Shown here in pieces: positions 1-11,074 of a DNA stretch of 64,000 nucleotides (within the stretch, counting starts at the first letter, position 1; the number at the start of each line of letters is the position of its first letter). A model generated the notes under the pieces. It did not search any database, was not told the origin of the DNA, and worked only from the letters and a program-made list of their open reading frames with translations. The stretch comes from Chamaecrista fasciculata (lineage: Eukaryota; Streptophyta; Magnoliopsida; Fabales; Fabaceae): contig QANZ01032638.1 of assembly GCA_003254925.1 (NCBI GenBank), positions 20,467 to 84,466 of the forward strand. The letters are read 5' to 3'. The position numbers were made by a program, and so were the translations under genes.

Positions 1-338
1 TGTTGAAACACCTTCCATACACAATCTTCAATCGAGATAGCCCTCGGCTTCATCGTCGTGCAATGCATCATCAGAGTGGTAAGAAGCAAGTGAGGGTTTT
101 CTCCTAGCAAACCATATAATTTAGGTAAGTTAGAAAGCAATGGACCACACACTTCAAAATCAATGTTAAAATCAGGAAAAACATTTTGTAATCTATCCAT
201 GGTAGCATCACTTTCTTCGTGATTAACATCTTTAATAGATCTACCTGGTCTAGGTTGATTAACCTCTATGTTTCCTCCAGCCCTCTCTTGGCCTAGGTTC
301 ATTGGTTCCTCTCTCTCTATATTCACATATGGATCCAT
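1..338 (-). pseudogene. Athila-like Ty3/gypsy gag, N-terminal part (cut by window edge)
   Basis: An open reading frame runs on the minus strand from an ATG at 338 to the window edge, 112 codons without a stop. It resembles the gag at 46982-48615: both have a PRPxRSI motif, then a DFE..GPL...LPK segment, then a conserved IED.(V/M)WKVF motif, here at the window edge. This is the start of the Retrotrans_gag region as in Athila-lineage elements. Gag forms the virus-like particle of the element. The rest of gag and pol would lie left of the window, so intactness cannot be judged. The family assignment rests on similarity to the second copy and recalled Athila gag, not on a search. Confidence 0.72.
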
Positions 339-1276
339 ATTTTGACAACATCTAATCCTCTTCTAGGATCTCTCTCTATACACTCTTCTAACTCTGTCTC
401 TTCAGCGGGTTCGACAATAGTTCACTCTCTAAATTGTTCTCTCCTTTCCCTTGTTTCTTTCCTAAGTATCCTATAAGTCCGCTCAATTTCGGGGTCGAGG
501 AAAAATAGGGAGTTGGGAGACCACCTTCGCATGCAAAACTAAGTCCACAACTTAACCCAAGCAAGAACAAGAGAGGAAAGAACAACCAAAATTGGCTTGC
601 AATCCAATGTTCAAGATAATAAAATGAATCAAACTTAGGATGCAAGTGTGTATGGAGGTGTATATATGTGTTAGAGTGTGAAAATGTGAGTGTAGATATA
701 TGTATTCACAAAGATGATGCAAGAATTCACAAGAAAAAATAAAAATAAATCAGCAAAATCAAGTCAAAATTGCGGAGGCACTTCACCACTTGTGTTCGTC
801 ACTTGTCAACTAACAGAGCTATCTGGCGAAGTAACAAAACCTACAGAATTTTGCAACAAAACAAAGCAACTCGTGAGTGACAATCTTGGCAACTTTGGAC
901 AGACAAAACTCAAGCAAAATGGCACCAATTTATCACCCAAACTCAACTAAACTTGCAAGTAACTTGAAGCCAAGGAAGAAAAACACACAAAAGCAGCTCC
1001 AAAAAGATATGAAAACAAGATCTAAACTAACCACAAAGATGGTAGAAAAAAACCCGAAAATTGCAAAAGGTCAAAATTTCAACTAGCGCAATGTGGAATG
1101 CAAAAGATAAAAAGCTAAAAACTATAGTTGATATGAATCAAAACAAGGTATTTAAAACTAAAATACGACCAAAGGAAACTAAAATCAACTACCAAAGCTA
1201 ACAAGCAAGCAAAACACAACTAAAAGCCAAAACAACCAAAATTAGTACCCGGAACCGTTGTGGACTCAACGAGGAG
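339..1276 (-). other. Leader of the first Athila-like element, no gene
   Basis: This is the untranslated stretch between the primer-binding site and gag on the minus strand. It is A-rich on the plus strand and holds only short ORFs, which I regard as chance. It has nothing else I recognise. Confidence 0.5.
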
Positions 1277-1294
1277 TCCTCATTAACGACGCCA
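1277..1294 (-). other. Degenerate tRNA-Asp primer-binding site
   Basis: On the plus strand AACGACGCCA (1285-1294) matches the 3' end of plant tRNA-Asp (AACGGCGCCA) with one change; upstream bases are decayed. The same site is better kept at 48842-48859 in the second Athila-like copy. It marks the border between leader and LTR for a minus-strand element. Confidence 0.55.
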
Positions 1295-1298
1295 CTTT

Positions 1299-2637
1299 TG
1301 ATTAGCACACTTGTCCTGAGCACGTCACAAAGACTGGTTTAAAATATAGCTAGTGATGCTCACCGGGTCGTGTCTCTCAAGGACTCCGTAAAAGAAAAAG
1401 CTCACAACGGTTCACAAGCAAAGAACTCGATTGAATTGGCTCAAACTACACTAGAAATGCTATAAAAAATGTTGAATGTGTGTGTAAGGATTACTGAACT
1501 AAAATGAACCCAAAACTACAAAAAGCTACTAACAGGGACTCAACTGAATGCGAGAGAGAATATTCAAAAACACTTGGAGACAAAGATTTTTCTGCTTTCA
1601 TCACACCAAAAGGATATTGAGAGATTGATACAAACACCAAATCATGATTGTCATGTAAACACCTGAAAATGAATCAATTAACCTAAATAATTAGCCCTTA
1701 AACAAGATAACCAATCAACTAAATCAACTAACCCACAATCAACAATGATGAAATAGGATTTCAAAGCTAGTTCAATTAACAATTAGGCAATCATTAACCA
1801 GGACATTCACATAATCAACTCAACGTACAACAAAAGCTTACAACTAAGAATTGTCATTAAGAATCAAAATGTGATAGATTAACAATGTCATAACAACAAA
1901 ACTTTAATGAAAGTAAGAGTAGATAATGAAAACTCCCTAAGAAGTTAAATCCGGTGCTCTAGCCAATCCATCCTTGCTCCAAGCCAACGATCTAGCTACT
2001 CATGGTGAAGAGGAACCCGAACTCAAGTTCCTTGAACACTAGAGAAGCCATGGAGAAAGGAGATTGAGGAGATGAAGTGAGGGTTTGGATGTATGGGAGA
2101 GGGAAAACGTGGGTGATGGTGGCTGATATCAATGAGTGTTGAATGAGGCTTCTTAGGGACGAATTTAGGTCTAATTTTTGGGGTTAAAAGAGTTGGATTT
2201 CGGGTCTATAGAGTGGCTAAACGAATTGGGCTTCTAAAAGCGGTTTGCAAGCTTGGTCCGCCAGTTTGCATCTGGTGAAGCAACTGGCAGAGCCCTAAAA
2301 GACAGCTACTAGAATTCTAGTTCCACTTATAACTGGCAAAGCTACCTGGCGAAGGCTAGAAGAAAATCACCAAAACCTTTGTTTCGCTCCCGACTTGATT
2401 CCACTTCGATCCAGACCTTCTTGAATTTTAATATTTGGGTCTTTGGCTTCACAAAACCTAAAATTGCATCAGAATAAACATGTAAAACCTCAAAATATAA
2501 TTAAACACTTTAAACCCGAGAGAATTACACTAAAAACCGATAAAAGGACCAAAATGCAATTGTGATATAAATGAAATAATTATCATATCTAGAGGTCTAA
2601 AATACCTAAAATAGATTATAAAACATTACAAGACACA
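1299..2637 (-). repeat. Putative 5' LTR of the first Athila-like element
   Basis: The sequence beyond the primer site starts, read on the minus strand, with the expected terminal CA four bases before the primer match. The outer end is placed at a TG near 2637 (plus-strand CA within GACACA) only because it gives a TG...CA unit of about 1.34 kb. No second LTR copy is in the window and no target duplication could be tested, so the right boundary is soft. Confidence 0.4.
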
Positions 2638-3498
2638 TCCAAAAACCTCTAGATAACATGGTATAAACCAGCTCGATCAGTTCTATAGTAATGCTTACAT
2701 AGAAAGTACCATTCCATATTGCCATTTTAAGCTCAATAAAGCGATGAAGATTGTACATGGATACTCATGACTGATTCTTCCATTGTTGGAGAAGATGGTG
2801 AATTCGAGGATTGAGTTTTGTAGACCCTTTGAGAAGGATGAGATCATGGTTTGGGAAATGGACGATGCCATGGAGTCGAAGTCATTTAATTTATGTCAAA
2901 TGATTATAGTCAGTATTGTTTAAGTTTTAATACTATTTTTTTATTTTATTTTAAACTTTAAACTTTTATCTTTATTTTATAATTAATTCAAGGCAAAAGG
3001 TAAGTATCATTTTGGTTCCCAAACTTTGCATCAATGATTAATTTCGTCCATAATTTTTTTCTATCAATTTTGTTCCAAATGTTTCACAGTTTGGTCAATT
3101 TTATCCATTGCTCTTACTTTAGCCAAATATTAGCCACAAAATCATGTGGCTAATGATATGTATTATTTAAAATTGATAGAAAAAGAAACTCTAATCCTAA
3201 CTCAAATTGAAAAACAATATGTCGTTTGTTCTTAATTTATTAAAAAAAGTTAGTCAAAAGATAAAATTAACCAAAATATGAAACATTGGGAATGAAATTG
3301 ACGGCAAAAAAAAAATCCTAACTTTTAAATGTCTAACCAAAAGAAGCAAGCGTCAATATCTTATCTTCATAACCCCCCCCCNAACTCAATTCGCAAGTAC
3401 AGATTGAGTTGGATTTGCGAGACTGAACCGCTGCTCATCCCCCTTTGCACCATCAATCTTGTTCTTTAGCACCCATTCCATTGACATGCCACTGCGAG
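2638..3498. other. AT-rich intergenic stretch with half of a MITE-like repeat
   Basis: No supported gene. About 2996-3330 has the vocabulary of the Mutator-like MITEs elsewhere in the window (TTTTGGTTCCCAAACTTTG, then ACAGTTTGGTC) but lacks a clear matching right terminus. Short open stretches at 2793-2880 and 3400-3495 could be exon remnants; I cannot name them. A single N lies at 3382, after a C run. Confidence 0.4.
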
Positions 3499-4053
3499 TA
3501 GCGCTGTTCAGCGGGTTGGGTCAATCCGCCAACCCGCCAAAACTAACTCAATCTGATAGTTTGAGTTGGTTTGGATTGGGCTGACGGGTTGGTTTAGGTT
3601 CAAAAAATGGAACTCGCTGTGGTTTAGGTTGTGCTGCGGATTTCAAGATTTTGAGTCCGCTCAACCCAACCAAACCCGCCGGCCCATAAAAGTATAAAAA
3701 AAAATAAAAATAATGTTTTATTTAATTAAAATATATTTTAATATCACAAATAATATTATTTTTATAATTTGGTCAATTCATAAAGTTTACTCTCAATTTA
3801 GTCCATCAAAAATAAATTTTGGAGGACTAAATTAAAGAAAAAAAATTAAGAGAAACCAATTTTTTTAAAAAATAAAAATATAAAAAAAAAATTGTATGGG
3901 CCAACCCGCTAACCCAACCTAACCCAACCCGCAATTGTTTTGTTTGGGTTGACTCAATTATTTTCTTTAGCCCATTCCAACCTAACCTGCCAAATAAAAT
4001 AATGAGCCCGAACCAACCCGCCCTAAACCCAACTCAACCCGTGAACACCCCTA
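3499..4053. mobile_element. Foldback element with hAT-like termini
   Basis: The two ends are inverted copies: the left starts TAGCGCTGTTCAGCGGGTTG and the right ends CAACCCGTGAACACCCCTA, an imperfect inverted pair. Inner arms rich in GGGTTGGGT and ACCCAACCC extend the pairing inward. The centre is AT-rich and non-coding. TAGGG(T/C)G-like ends resemble hAT non-autonomous elements, but the 8 bases outside the two ends (ACTGCGAG and ACAAGTCC) do not match, so the superfamily is unproven. Confidence 0.5.
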
Positions 4054-4496
4054 ACAAGTCCTTGAATTTTGCTTCGCCCCATTATGAAATTGGAGAAGAT
4101 AGTGGCAACAATATAGAAAATAAGTACACTAAGGCTGCGTTTGGATCCCTCTTTACAGTGCCTTTATCCTCCTTTATCTCCCAGTACTCCTTTAATACCA
4201 GAGTTACAGTTACAAATGTTGTTTGTTTTACCTTTATCTCCCCCTCCTTTATTTTCCTCCTTTATCATTCCTTTATCTCTCCTTTATCTCTCCTTTATCT
4301 TCTAAAATTACTAACATATCCCTACTTAACTATCTATAATTACCTACTTTTTACTATAAAATAATAAAATACTTAAAGAGCATATTTGTAAATTACATAT
4401 TAAAATATTTTTATTTTTTATCCTTACAATTTTCTCTTTCCATTCATTTTTTCTTACTATTTTTTTTTTCTTACTCACACCCCTCTCTCTCTCACT

Positions 4497-4528
4497 TATA
4501 TTATATTATATTATATTATATTATATAT
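4497..4528. repeat. Short tandem repeat (ATATT)n
   Basis: About five consecutive TATAT/ATATT units form a simple AT microsatellite inside the PIF-like element. Confidence 0.7.
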
Positions 4529-4865
4529 AATTTATATTAATTTACTTAAAAAAATGATTTTAGTCCTTAAAATTATACCAACTCAATAAATCAATACTTG
4601 AGTCATCAAAATATATAATTTTTGATATATTAGTATTCCTTCCTCTATTTTTTCAATTATTTTAATAATATTTTTAAGAGTCAAAATTTAAAATAAAATA
4701 ATTAAGTCCATATTATTTACATTTTGATCCATGAGATAAAATATATAATCAAGACCCAAAAATTATAGATTTTGGTCCCTCCAACAATATATATATGGGT
4801 AATGGGAAAAATAATTCATTCCCCAAAACTTTACAATTTGGTCCTTCATCCAGTATATATATAAG

Positions 4866-5437
4866 GGCCAAAGTCCTATTTTGGTCCCTCAATTATTTTT
4901 CGTTCCATATTGGTCCCTCAGTTTTCCAAAATTTGACACAGTTGGTCCCTCAAACGTTTTCCATCCATTTTTCTGTTAAAAAAAAAAAAAAAAAATTGAC
5001 TTTTATCTCCTAAAAGTTTGAATTTTTACAGTAAAGACCTTTTTCTCTATAATAGAACCAAAATGCGAATGATTTCACCAAATCCCTCTGCAATAAGAAG
5101 CTCATTGGTGCTCGCAGCTTCTCCAAAGGCTTCCACGTGGCCTATGGTGGCAGTTTCATTAAGAGAGAGAGCGAAGGGGGGGGAGGTTGTTTTTTGGTGT
5201 GAAATAAACTAAAACCCTCAATTATTTCTTCTTTCTTACATTTTGGTTCTATTATAGAGAAAAAGGTCCTTAATGCAAAAATTCAAACTTTTATGAGATA
5301 AAAATCAATTTTATCTTTTTTTCAGCGGAAAAATGGATGGAAAACGTTTGAGGGACCAACTCTGTCAAGTTTTGGAAAGCTGAGGGACCAATTTGGAACA
5401 TTGAGCATAACTGAGGGACCAAAATAGGACTTTGGCC
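4866..5437. mobile_element. Mutator-like non-autonomous element with 10-bp duplication
   Basis: The element begins GGCCAAAGTCCTATTTTGG and ends with the inverse. The inverted arms extend roughly 200 bp on each side with interruptions. The same 10 bases, TATATATAAG, flank both sides (4856-4865 and 5438-5447). Terminal inverted repeats starting GG plus a 9-11 bp duplication point to the Mutator superfamily. The centre has no transposase. It lies inside the PIF-like element and so inserted later. Confidence 0.8.
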
Positions 5438-6509
5438 TATATATAAGTAATATTTTTTGAAGTGTAAAAATATAAAAACAAAATTCAAAATAGAAAAAAA
5501 AATATAATTCAATTCCCAAAAATTTAATAATATTTGTTGTTGTTTGTTATAATTTAGCGTCTTCTGTTTTGAGTATATTGGCAATATTTTTTGTTATCTC
5601 ATTCGACAACAAAAATTACAGATCAGTCCAACTTTAATAATATTTTTTAGTGTAATCAGATCCCAAAAATATACATTATGGTCCCTCCTGCACTAATATA
5701 ATTATTCCAGGGTAATATTTTTTGTGGTGTGAAAATTTAATTACAGTTTGGTCCCTACTCTAACACATATATGAGTAATTTTTTTTGTGGTGAAAAAATA
5801 AAAAAAATCAATATAAGAAAAAAATTATAATTCTCGAATCCCAAAACTTTACAGTTTGGTCACTCTTCCCGTATATGTATGGATAATATTTTTTTTGTAC
5901 TATACACTATTGAGAAAAAATGTATAATTCATATAAAAAAAATATACAAATTGGTCCGTCATTCAATATAAATATGGCTAATATTTTTGGTTCTACAACT
6001 ACTGAATAACAAAATTTAGAAAAATACATAATTCATACCCCAGAAAATATACATTTTGGTCCCTTCTATATCATATACATGGGTAATATTTTTTGTAGTA
6101 TCAAAATTTTAAAATAAAATTAAAAGAAAGTAAACAGGAAAAATATATAATCTAGTCCCCAAAATTTTACAATTCACTACTCAAAAATTACATTTTGGTC
6201 CCACATCCACACCTCCCTCCTCCTTTATCTTACCACTCCAAAAATCTCATTTATTAACTTCCTCCTTTAGCACAAATTTCGAGGCAATCATTACTCATAC
6301 TATTTTTTTAACACCAAAACCAAAAAAACATAACCACTCATTCATCCTCCTTTATTTTTACCATTTTTAACCCTATACAACTTTAAAATACCAATACAAT
6401 TATTTCAACCCACCACAATCATTACATACCCTTTAAAATAATTTCACATCATAATTCCTCCTTTATCTCTCATTTTCCCAAACACAATTTACTAAAAACC
6501 TCCTTTATA

Positions 6510-6783
6510 CTCCCTCCGTTCCTGAATATCTGCTTTTCTGGAGAACTTTTTTTATTCCAAAATATCTGATGTTTTATAACTTCAAGAGAGCATTAATTAT
6601 TCTTTTACCATTCTATCCCTATTAAATATAATAGAGTCATAAATGAATAAACATTTTCCAAGTAATTTAATAGGGATAGTTTAGTCTTTTTACCTCATTT
6701 TTGTCTTCATTCTAGGTGAGCTAATCATTTCCTTGGTCTGTGTGTATTTACCTTAAACATCAGATATATAGGAACGGAGGGAG
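6510..6783. mobile_element. Stowaway-like MITE (Tc1/mariner), 274 bp
   Basis: Perfect terminal inverted repeats CTCCCTCCGTTCC and GGAACGGAGGGAG are flanked by TA on both sides (6508-6509 and 6784-6785). This is the classic plant Stowaway signature. It sits in the right arm of the 4133-6866 element. Confidence 0.88.
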
Positions 6784-6879
6784 TAACACAAATTCTTTAC
6801 CTCTCATTTATTACATCCCCATTCCTTTATCCTCCTTTAACTTAACTTTTGAATCCAAACGCACCCTAAGTGTTAAATT

Positions 6880-7680
6880 CGTTTATGGAACCGCATAGAA
6901 TGTGTTGCCAATGAGAAAGGTGGTAACACCATAATGTCCATTCAATCTCTCTTGATTTGATGACATTAAAAATGTTTCAGATATATGAATGATATTGCTT
7001 TTATACTTCGTTTCCATACTCAAACTATGTGCCAAGTTAGCAAGGCCATCAGCAACTCCATTTGCTTCCCTAAATATGTGATAAAATGCGAAAAGTCCAA
7101 TCAGTAGTGAAAAGTAGGCTTTGAATCCTATTAACAATCTGCACATAAGGGTGCTCCATATTGACGCCCTCTTTAATCATCTTCACCCCAACGAGAGAAT
7201 CAGACTCAAATGAAGACGTTTGGCAAGGAGAACTGCATCCCAAATGGCGCTAAGTTCAGCAAAAGTGATTATGTGCAAAGCCAATAACCCACTTCCCAGT
7301 AGACTCACGCAGCACACCACCACATGTAGCATTGCCATCAGTATTAAAAGTGCCCAAGAGATCAAAACCTCATTCTTTAATCTCGTGGTACTAGTATTTT
7401 GGGCAGACACAGCATCCCACTCTGTCATATTGATGTGGCATTTATGGATGATTCCCTCAGCCAAAGTATTGCGGCAGCGCGTGACCCATATATTCCAAGC
7501 AATTAGACCAAAAACATAACTCCAAGGATATGACGCAACATTATTAGCACCCCAATTATTTTTCAGATTGGACTCAATCCAAACCTTCAGATCAAGTTGA
7601 TAAAAGGTATCCCAAACAGAGTTATGAACAAAATGAGACCATACCTCACGAGCCCTCACATTGGAAAGGACAGAGATTAG
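6880..7680 (-). pseudogene. RNase H (RVT_3-type) fragment, probably from a LINE-derived or RNase H-like gene
   Basis: Two minus-strand reading frames split by a frameshift near 7146-7183 read through an RNase H-like domain. The upstream part (7659-7183) has a WNIWVTRCRN segment, usual in the linker before plant non-LTR RNase H domains. The downstream part (7146-6883) ends with HIFREANGVADGLANLAH, the C-terminal helix found in this family. An intervening DSLVG segment fits the same fold. The N-terminal catalytic residues are not convincingly kept, no reverse transcriptase is present upstream, and frames are broken, so this is a decayed fragment. Confidence 0.68.
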
Positions 7681-8200
7681 TACTGCTGATATGCCTTCGA
7701 TACAAGAAATCCATCGTCACAATGCGGTCATGATTTAGAAGCCATAAAAAGGTTCTTACCTTCAGCAGCCCACTATAACTCCATATTCTCTGGTATCACT
7801 GTCGTTATGAGGAGAGGCTATAGAATTAAAAGCAGAGTGAACATCAAAGGCACCATTAGCAGAGTGTCGCCAGGCAAGGGTATACTTTTTCTGCAGATCT
7901 ATACAATTCAATTTATATTTTCAAGTCATACCACCAGCTTACACTCCATATAACAAACTAACTAGTATTTTTTCTTCAAATATAACAAGCAATTTGTAAT
8001 AAAAAACTGAAGAGACCATTACTTCACGATTCATGAGGCAAAAAATCATGAAAAGAGTGTACCTCTTCCAATATATGAAACTATTGAATTAAATTATTTT
8101 TTCAATGAACTAAGGGCTCGTTTAAATAATTGGAGGGGGAGGGAAGAGAAGAGAGGAGAGGGGAAGGCTAAGTCCTTAAAATCCTTCTCTTTGTTTGGTG
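7681..8200. other. Intergenic, nothing recognised
   Basis: No gene or clear repeat boundary. A possible PIF-like left end (TAAGGGCTCGTTTAAAT) lies at about 8111-8127 but no inverse partner was found. Confidence 0.4.
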
Positions 8201-8478
8201 CTCTCTCTGTCTCTGAATATCTGTTTTTTAAGGTTAATACACATAGACTAAGAAATTCATTAATTTACTTAAAATGAAGAGAAATATGAGATAAAAAGAC
8301 TAAATTGCCCTTATTAAATTACTCTTAGTTACTCCCACCAATTCAACCTTTACTAACTATTTAATAGGGATAAAATTGGAAAAAAAAGTAATTAATGTTT
8401 TTTTGATTTTGTAAAACATCAGATATTTTGGGACAAAAAAAATCCTCCAACAAAGCAGATATTTGGAGACGGAGGGAG
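8201..8478. mobile_element. Degenerate Stowaway-like MITE, 278 bp
   Basis: The left end CTCTCTCTGTCTC and right end GAGACGGAGGGAG are an imperfect inverted pair, two mismatches from the Stowaway ends at 6510-6783. TA follows on the right. The length is nearly the same as the intact copy, and internal motifs (GAATATCTG near the left end, ACATCAGATATTT near the right) are shared. Confidence 0.7.
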
Positions 8479-8631
8479 TAATTAGTTTGAAGTATTTGAA
8501 ATTCATGAAGGTGAGAGAATGAGGGATTAGTTTTTAAGGGAAAGGGATCTTTGGCATTAATAAATAAATAATTAGAAACAGAAGAAAAGGGAAGGAACAA
8601 AATTGCAAGAGTTGATGATAGCAAATAATAA

Positions 8632-10325
8632 TCACTCACTATATTATAGAGTGAACAAGTAATAAAGACAGCTCAAAATATCATGTGTACATGTTTTAAT
8701 AAGTTTATATATTTACTTTTTTATAAAATTGTAAAATAAAGTTAGTAGAGTTCAATCAAATTTTAAAAATTTATCAATTTATAAAATTAGCATTTATAAA
8801 AATATTATAAAATACTTATTGGTGACCCAAGTGCCAGTTCAACTATAAGTCAAAACAGGGTCACTTCAATACAATTGCATAAAACTGGTCTGCCTATTAA
8901 ACTCTAACTAGTTCTATGGCTAGTTAGGCCTGGGTCTTAAACTTATGGTCTTCACATGGAAGAAATTTTTTATGATTAAGCTTTCAGCACAAATTTTTAT
9001 TAGGCCAATGCTTTCAGCAAATTTGATAAATCTAAATTCTGCTAAAACATTATGTTTGAAGGAGATTTGTTTTCTTACAGTTTTAGCAATACAAGTGCTT
9101 AACCATATGTGTAATGTATAATTGCTCCATTTGTAGCCTATATAACAATACCCTTTATTCATATCAATTATATTTCTTCTCTCTGTTAAGATCTGCTTGA
9201 AAATTTTTAAAAATAAGTGATGTAATTGCTTGATAAGATCAATTACGGATTCACAATTTTGAAGTTTAATCAATATGATCTAATCTCGCTCTTTCTTTTG
9301 CCACAATTAAGAACAAAATTCTAACCCAAAACAGAAGCTCCTTACAAACAACACAACAACAAACGAAACAGAAAAACCCAAAACAAAGAAAGAAACACCA
9401 TGCACAAAACAAATAGAAATGACAAGTTGCAATTGGAAGGAAGATATTGAGGAAATTGCTTGTGATAAGTGCAGGAGTAATAAATAAACAAAAATGATTT
9501 TGCACCATGGAAGTTTAAAAAAAAAAAACAGAATAGCAGTTGCATGTGAATGCTTGTTTAGAATTTGTAAAAAACTATCATATTAAGACGGTATAATTCA
9601 GCTTTTTTTTCAGCAGTTGCATGTGGATGTTTGTTTGAGATTTGTTGAAAACCATCATGGTAAGGGGGTGATGATTTTGGTATTCAAAAAAATAATGGAG
9701 ATGATTCAGTGTTTATTTGAAATAAGTGCAATTTCGGAAATTTAAATTTGTAAACAACCCTCATATTTTTAGTAGAGAAGATGAAGGCAACAATTGGTCC
9801 TTGTCAGTCCATGAAATCAATCACCAAATACAGGAATGGGCAAGGAAATGAGAAGGACCACAGTCAGATTTGGATAAATAACACTCCAGTTTTTGAGAAC
9901 CCTAATCACAACATAAGTTTTCCTCAATTGAAATTATCAGCATACATCCAAATTAATTATAAAGTATACCTCAAGCACATCCAGCAGTAGACCCAAAATT
10001 ATCTTCATACTGCAACTAGTTGTAGGATAAGATCTCTAAAGTATACTTCCCACACTTTACCATCGGTATTGATTGAGTTAGCATGATGATACACCAGCTA
10101 TCCACAATAAGTAGACCTATAGAGAGGAAGCAGTTAGCATATGAAAAACTAGTCAAAAAGACCATTATAAATACGACACAGAAGAAAGATCCCATTATGG
10201 CAGCATATATCCTTCCAGAAGATAGTTTAAAATTAAATAGAATCTTAAAATACTGCTAAATTTTCTTATGTCAAGCAGTTCCTTAACCTCCTTCATGTTG
10301 CAAACTCATAAAACTGCCTGCTATG
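8632..10325. repeat. Direct duplication, left copy
   Basis: Blocks here recur in the same order and orientation at 11075-12305. The first block starts at a TATTATAGAGTGAACAAGT motif (8642) and runs to CAGTTTTAGCAAT near 9090; the second runs from ATGAAGGCAA (9781) to about 10325. The 690 bases between them (9091-9780) are missing in the right copy, so they are an insertion here or a deletion there. No coding function is supported; an open frame at 9781-9990 is not preserved in the other copy. Confidence 0.75.
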
Positions 10326-11074
10326 CAAAATGAACATTAAGGCATACATTTAGGACCGAAATATATGACCCTTTGACCTAAGTTTATGTATGTACATTAA
10401 TATACAAATGTTGCTGATTTCTTTAAAGTTTAAACATCATGTTGCTGACAAGGTCAACTCATGATTGAGGAAAGCCTCATTGACATAAATGTTGCTGATT
10501 TCTTTAAACATCATGATTGAGGAATGAAATGTAGTTGATGCATATAGATCTTGAGATGTTAGAAATCTAGAGTCTGCTACAATTTACCATGATGGATTCT
10601 CTTTGAGAGAACCTACGATCACAAAAGAGACACAAGTTTCCAGAATCCGAAGAGTCAGTTAATTTGAAAACACAAATGCAAAACTAGCATAAATTTATGT
10701 ACATAAACTGGAAGCAGTAATTATCATAGTACTAATAGGCATCGGTATTTCATGACTAATGATCTTCTACGTAAAACAAATCAAATAATTGATCCTTAAT
10801 CACTTTTAAATTTTCAAAAGCCTCCAAAATGACTTTAACAGTGAAAGCATGCCTTCAGAGAATGACTTTAACAGTGAAAAGAGGAAACAAGTAACCGAGA
10901 AACTGTGGATGTCTTCACTATCGTTGTCGGAATTGGATCAAACATTGAACTAGCGAAGGGATTTGATGACCAGATTAGTGATCAACCACTACGTCACTGT
11001 ATTAATTTTAAAGTAAAAATATGCTATAATATATTTAGAAAATCCATATCAACACATACATTACACTCATATAT
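10326..11074. other. Spacer between the duplicated blocks, no gene
   Basis: Non-coding, with small local duplications: TGTTGCTGATTTCTTTAAA occurs near 10409 and 10489, and ATGACTTTAACAGTGAAA near 10829 and 10861. Confidence 0.5.

Larger units (their letters stand above)
4133..6866. mobile_element. PIF/Harbinger-like non-autonomous element, 2.7 kb
   Basis: The left end reads GGCTGCGTTTGGATCC and the right end is its inverse, GAATCCAAACGCACCC. Both are flanked by TAA (4130-4132 and 6867-6869), a 3-bp target duplication typical of PIF/Harbinger. Subterminal zones carry many CCTTTATC-type repeats. The interior has no transposase ORF, so mobility would need an enzyme in trans. It hosts two younger insertions at 4866-5437 and 6510-6783. 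A partial relative in the opposite orientation ends at 24151. Confidence 0.72.

Noticed and set aside
3491-4061. An 8-bp hAT target duplication around the 3499-4053 foldback element
   Set aside because: The two flanks, ACTGCGAG and ACAAGTCC, do not match, so I left the superfamily open.
8920-9273. A 117-codon minus-strand frame as a gene
   Set aside because: It lacks recognisable motifs and the parallel duplicated segment at 11300-11450 does not keep the frame.
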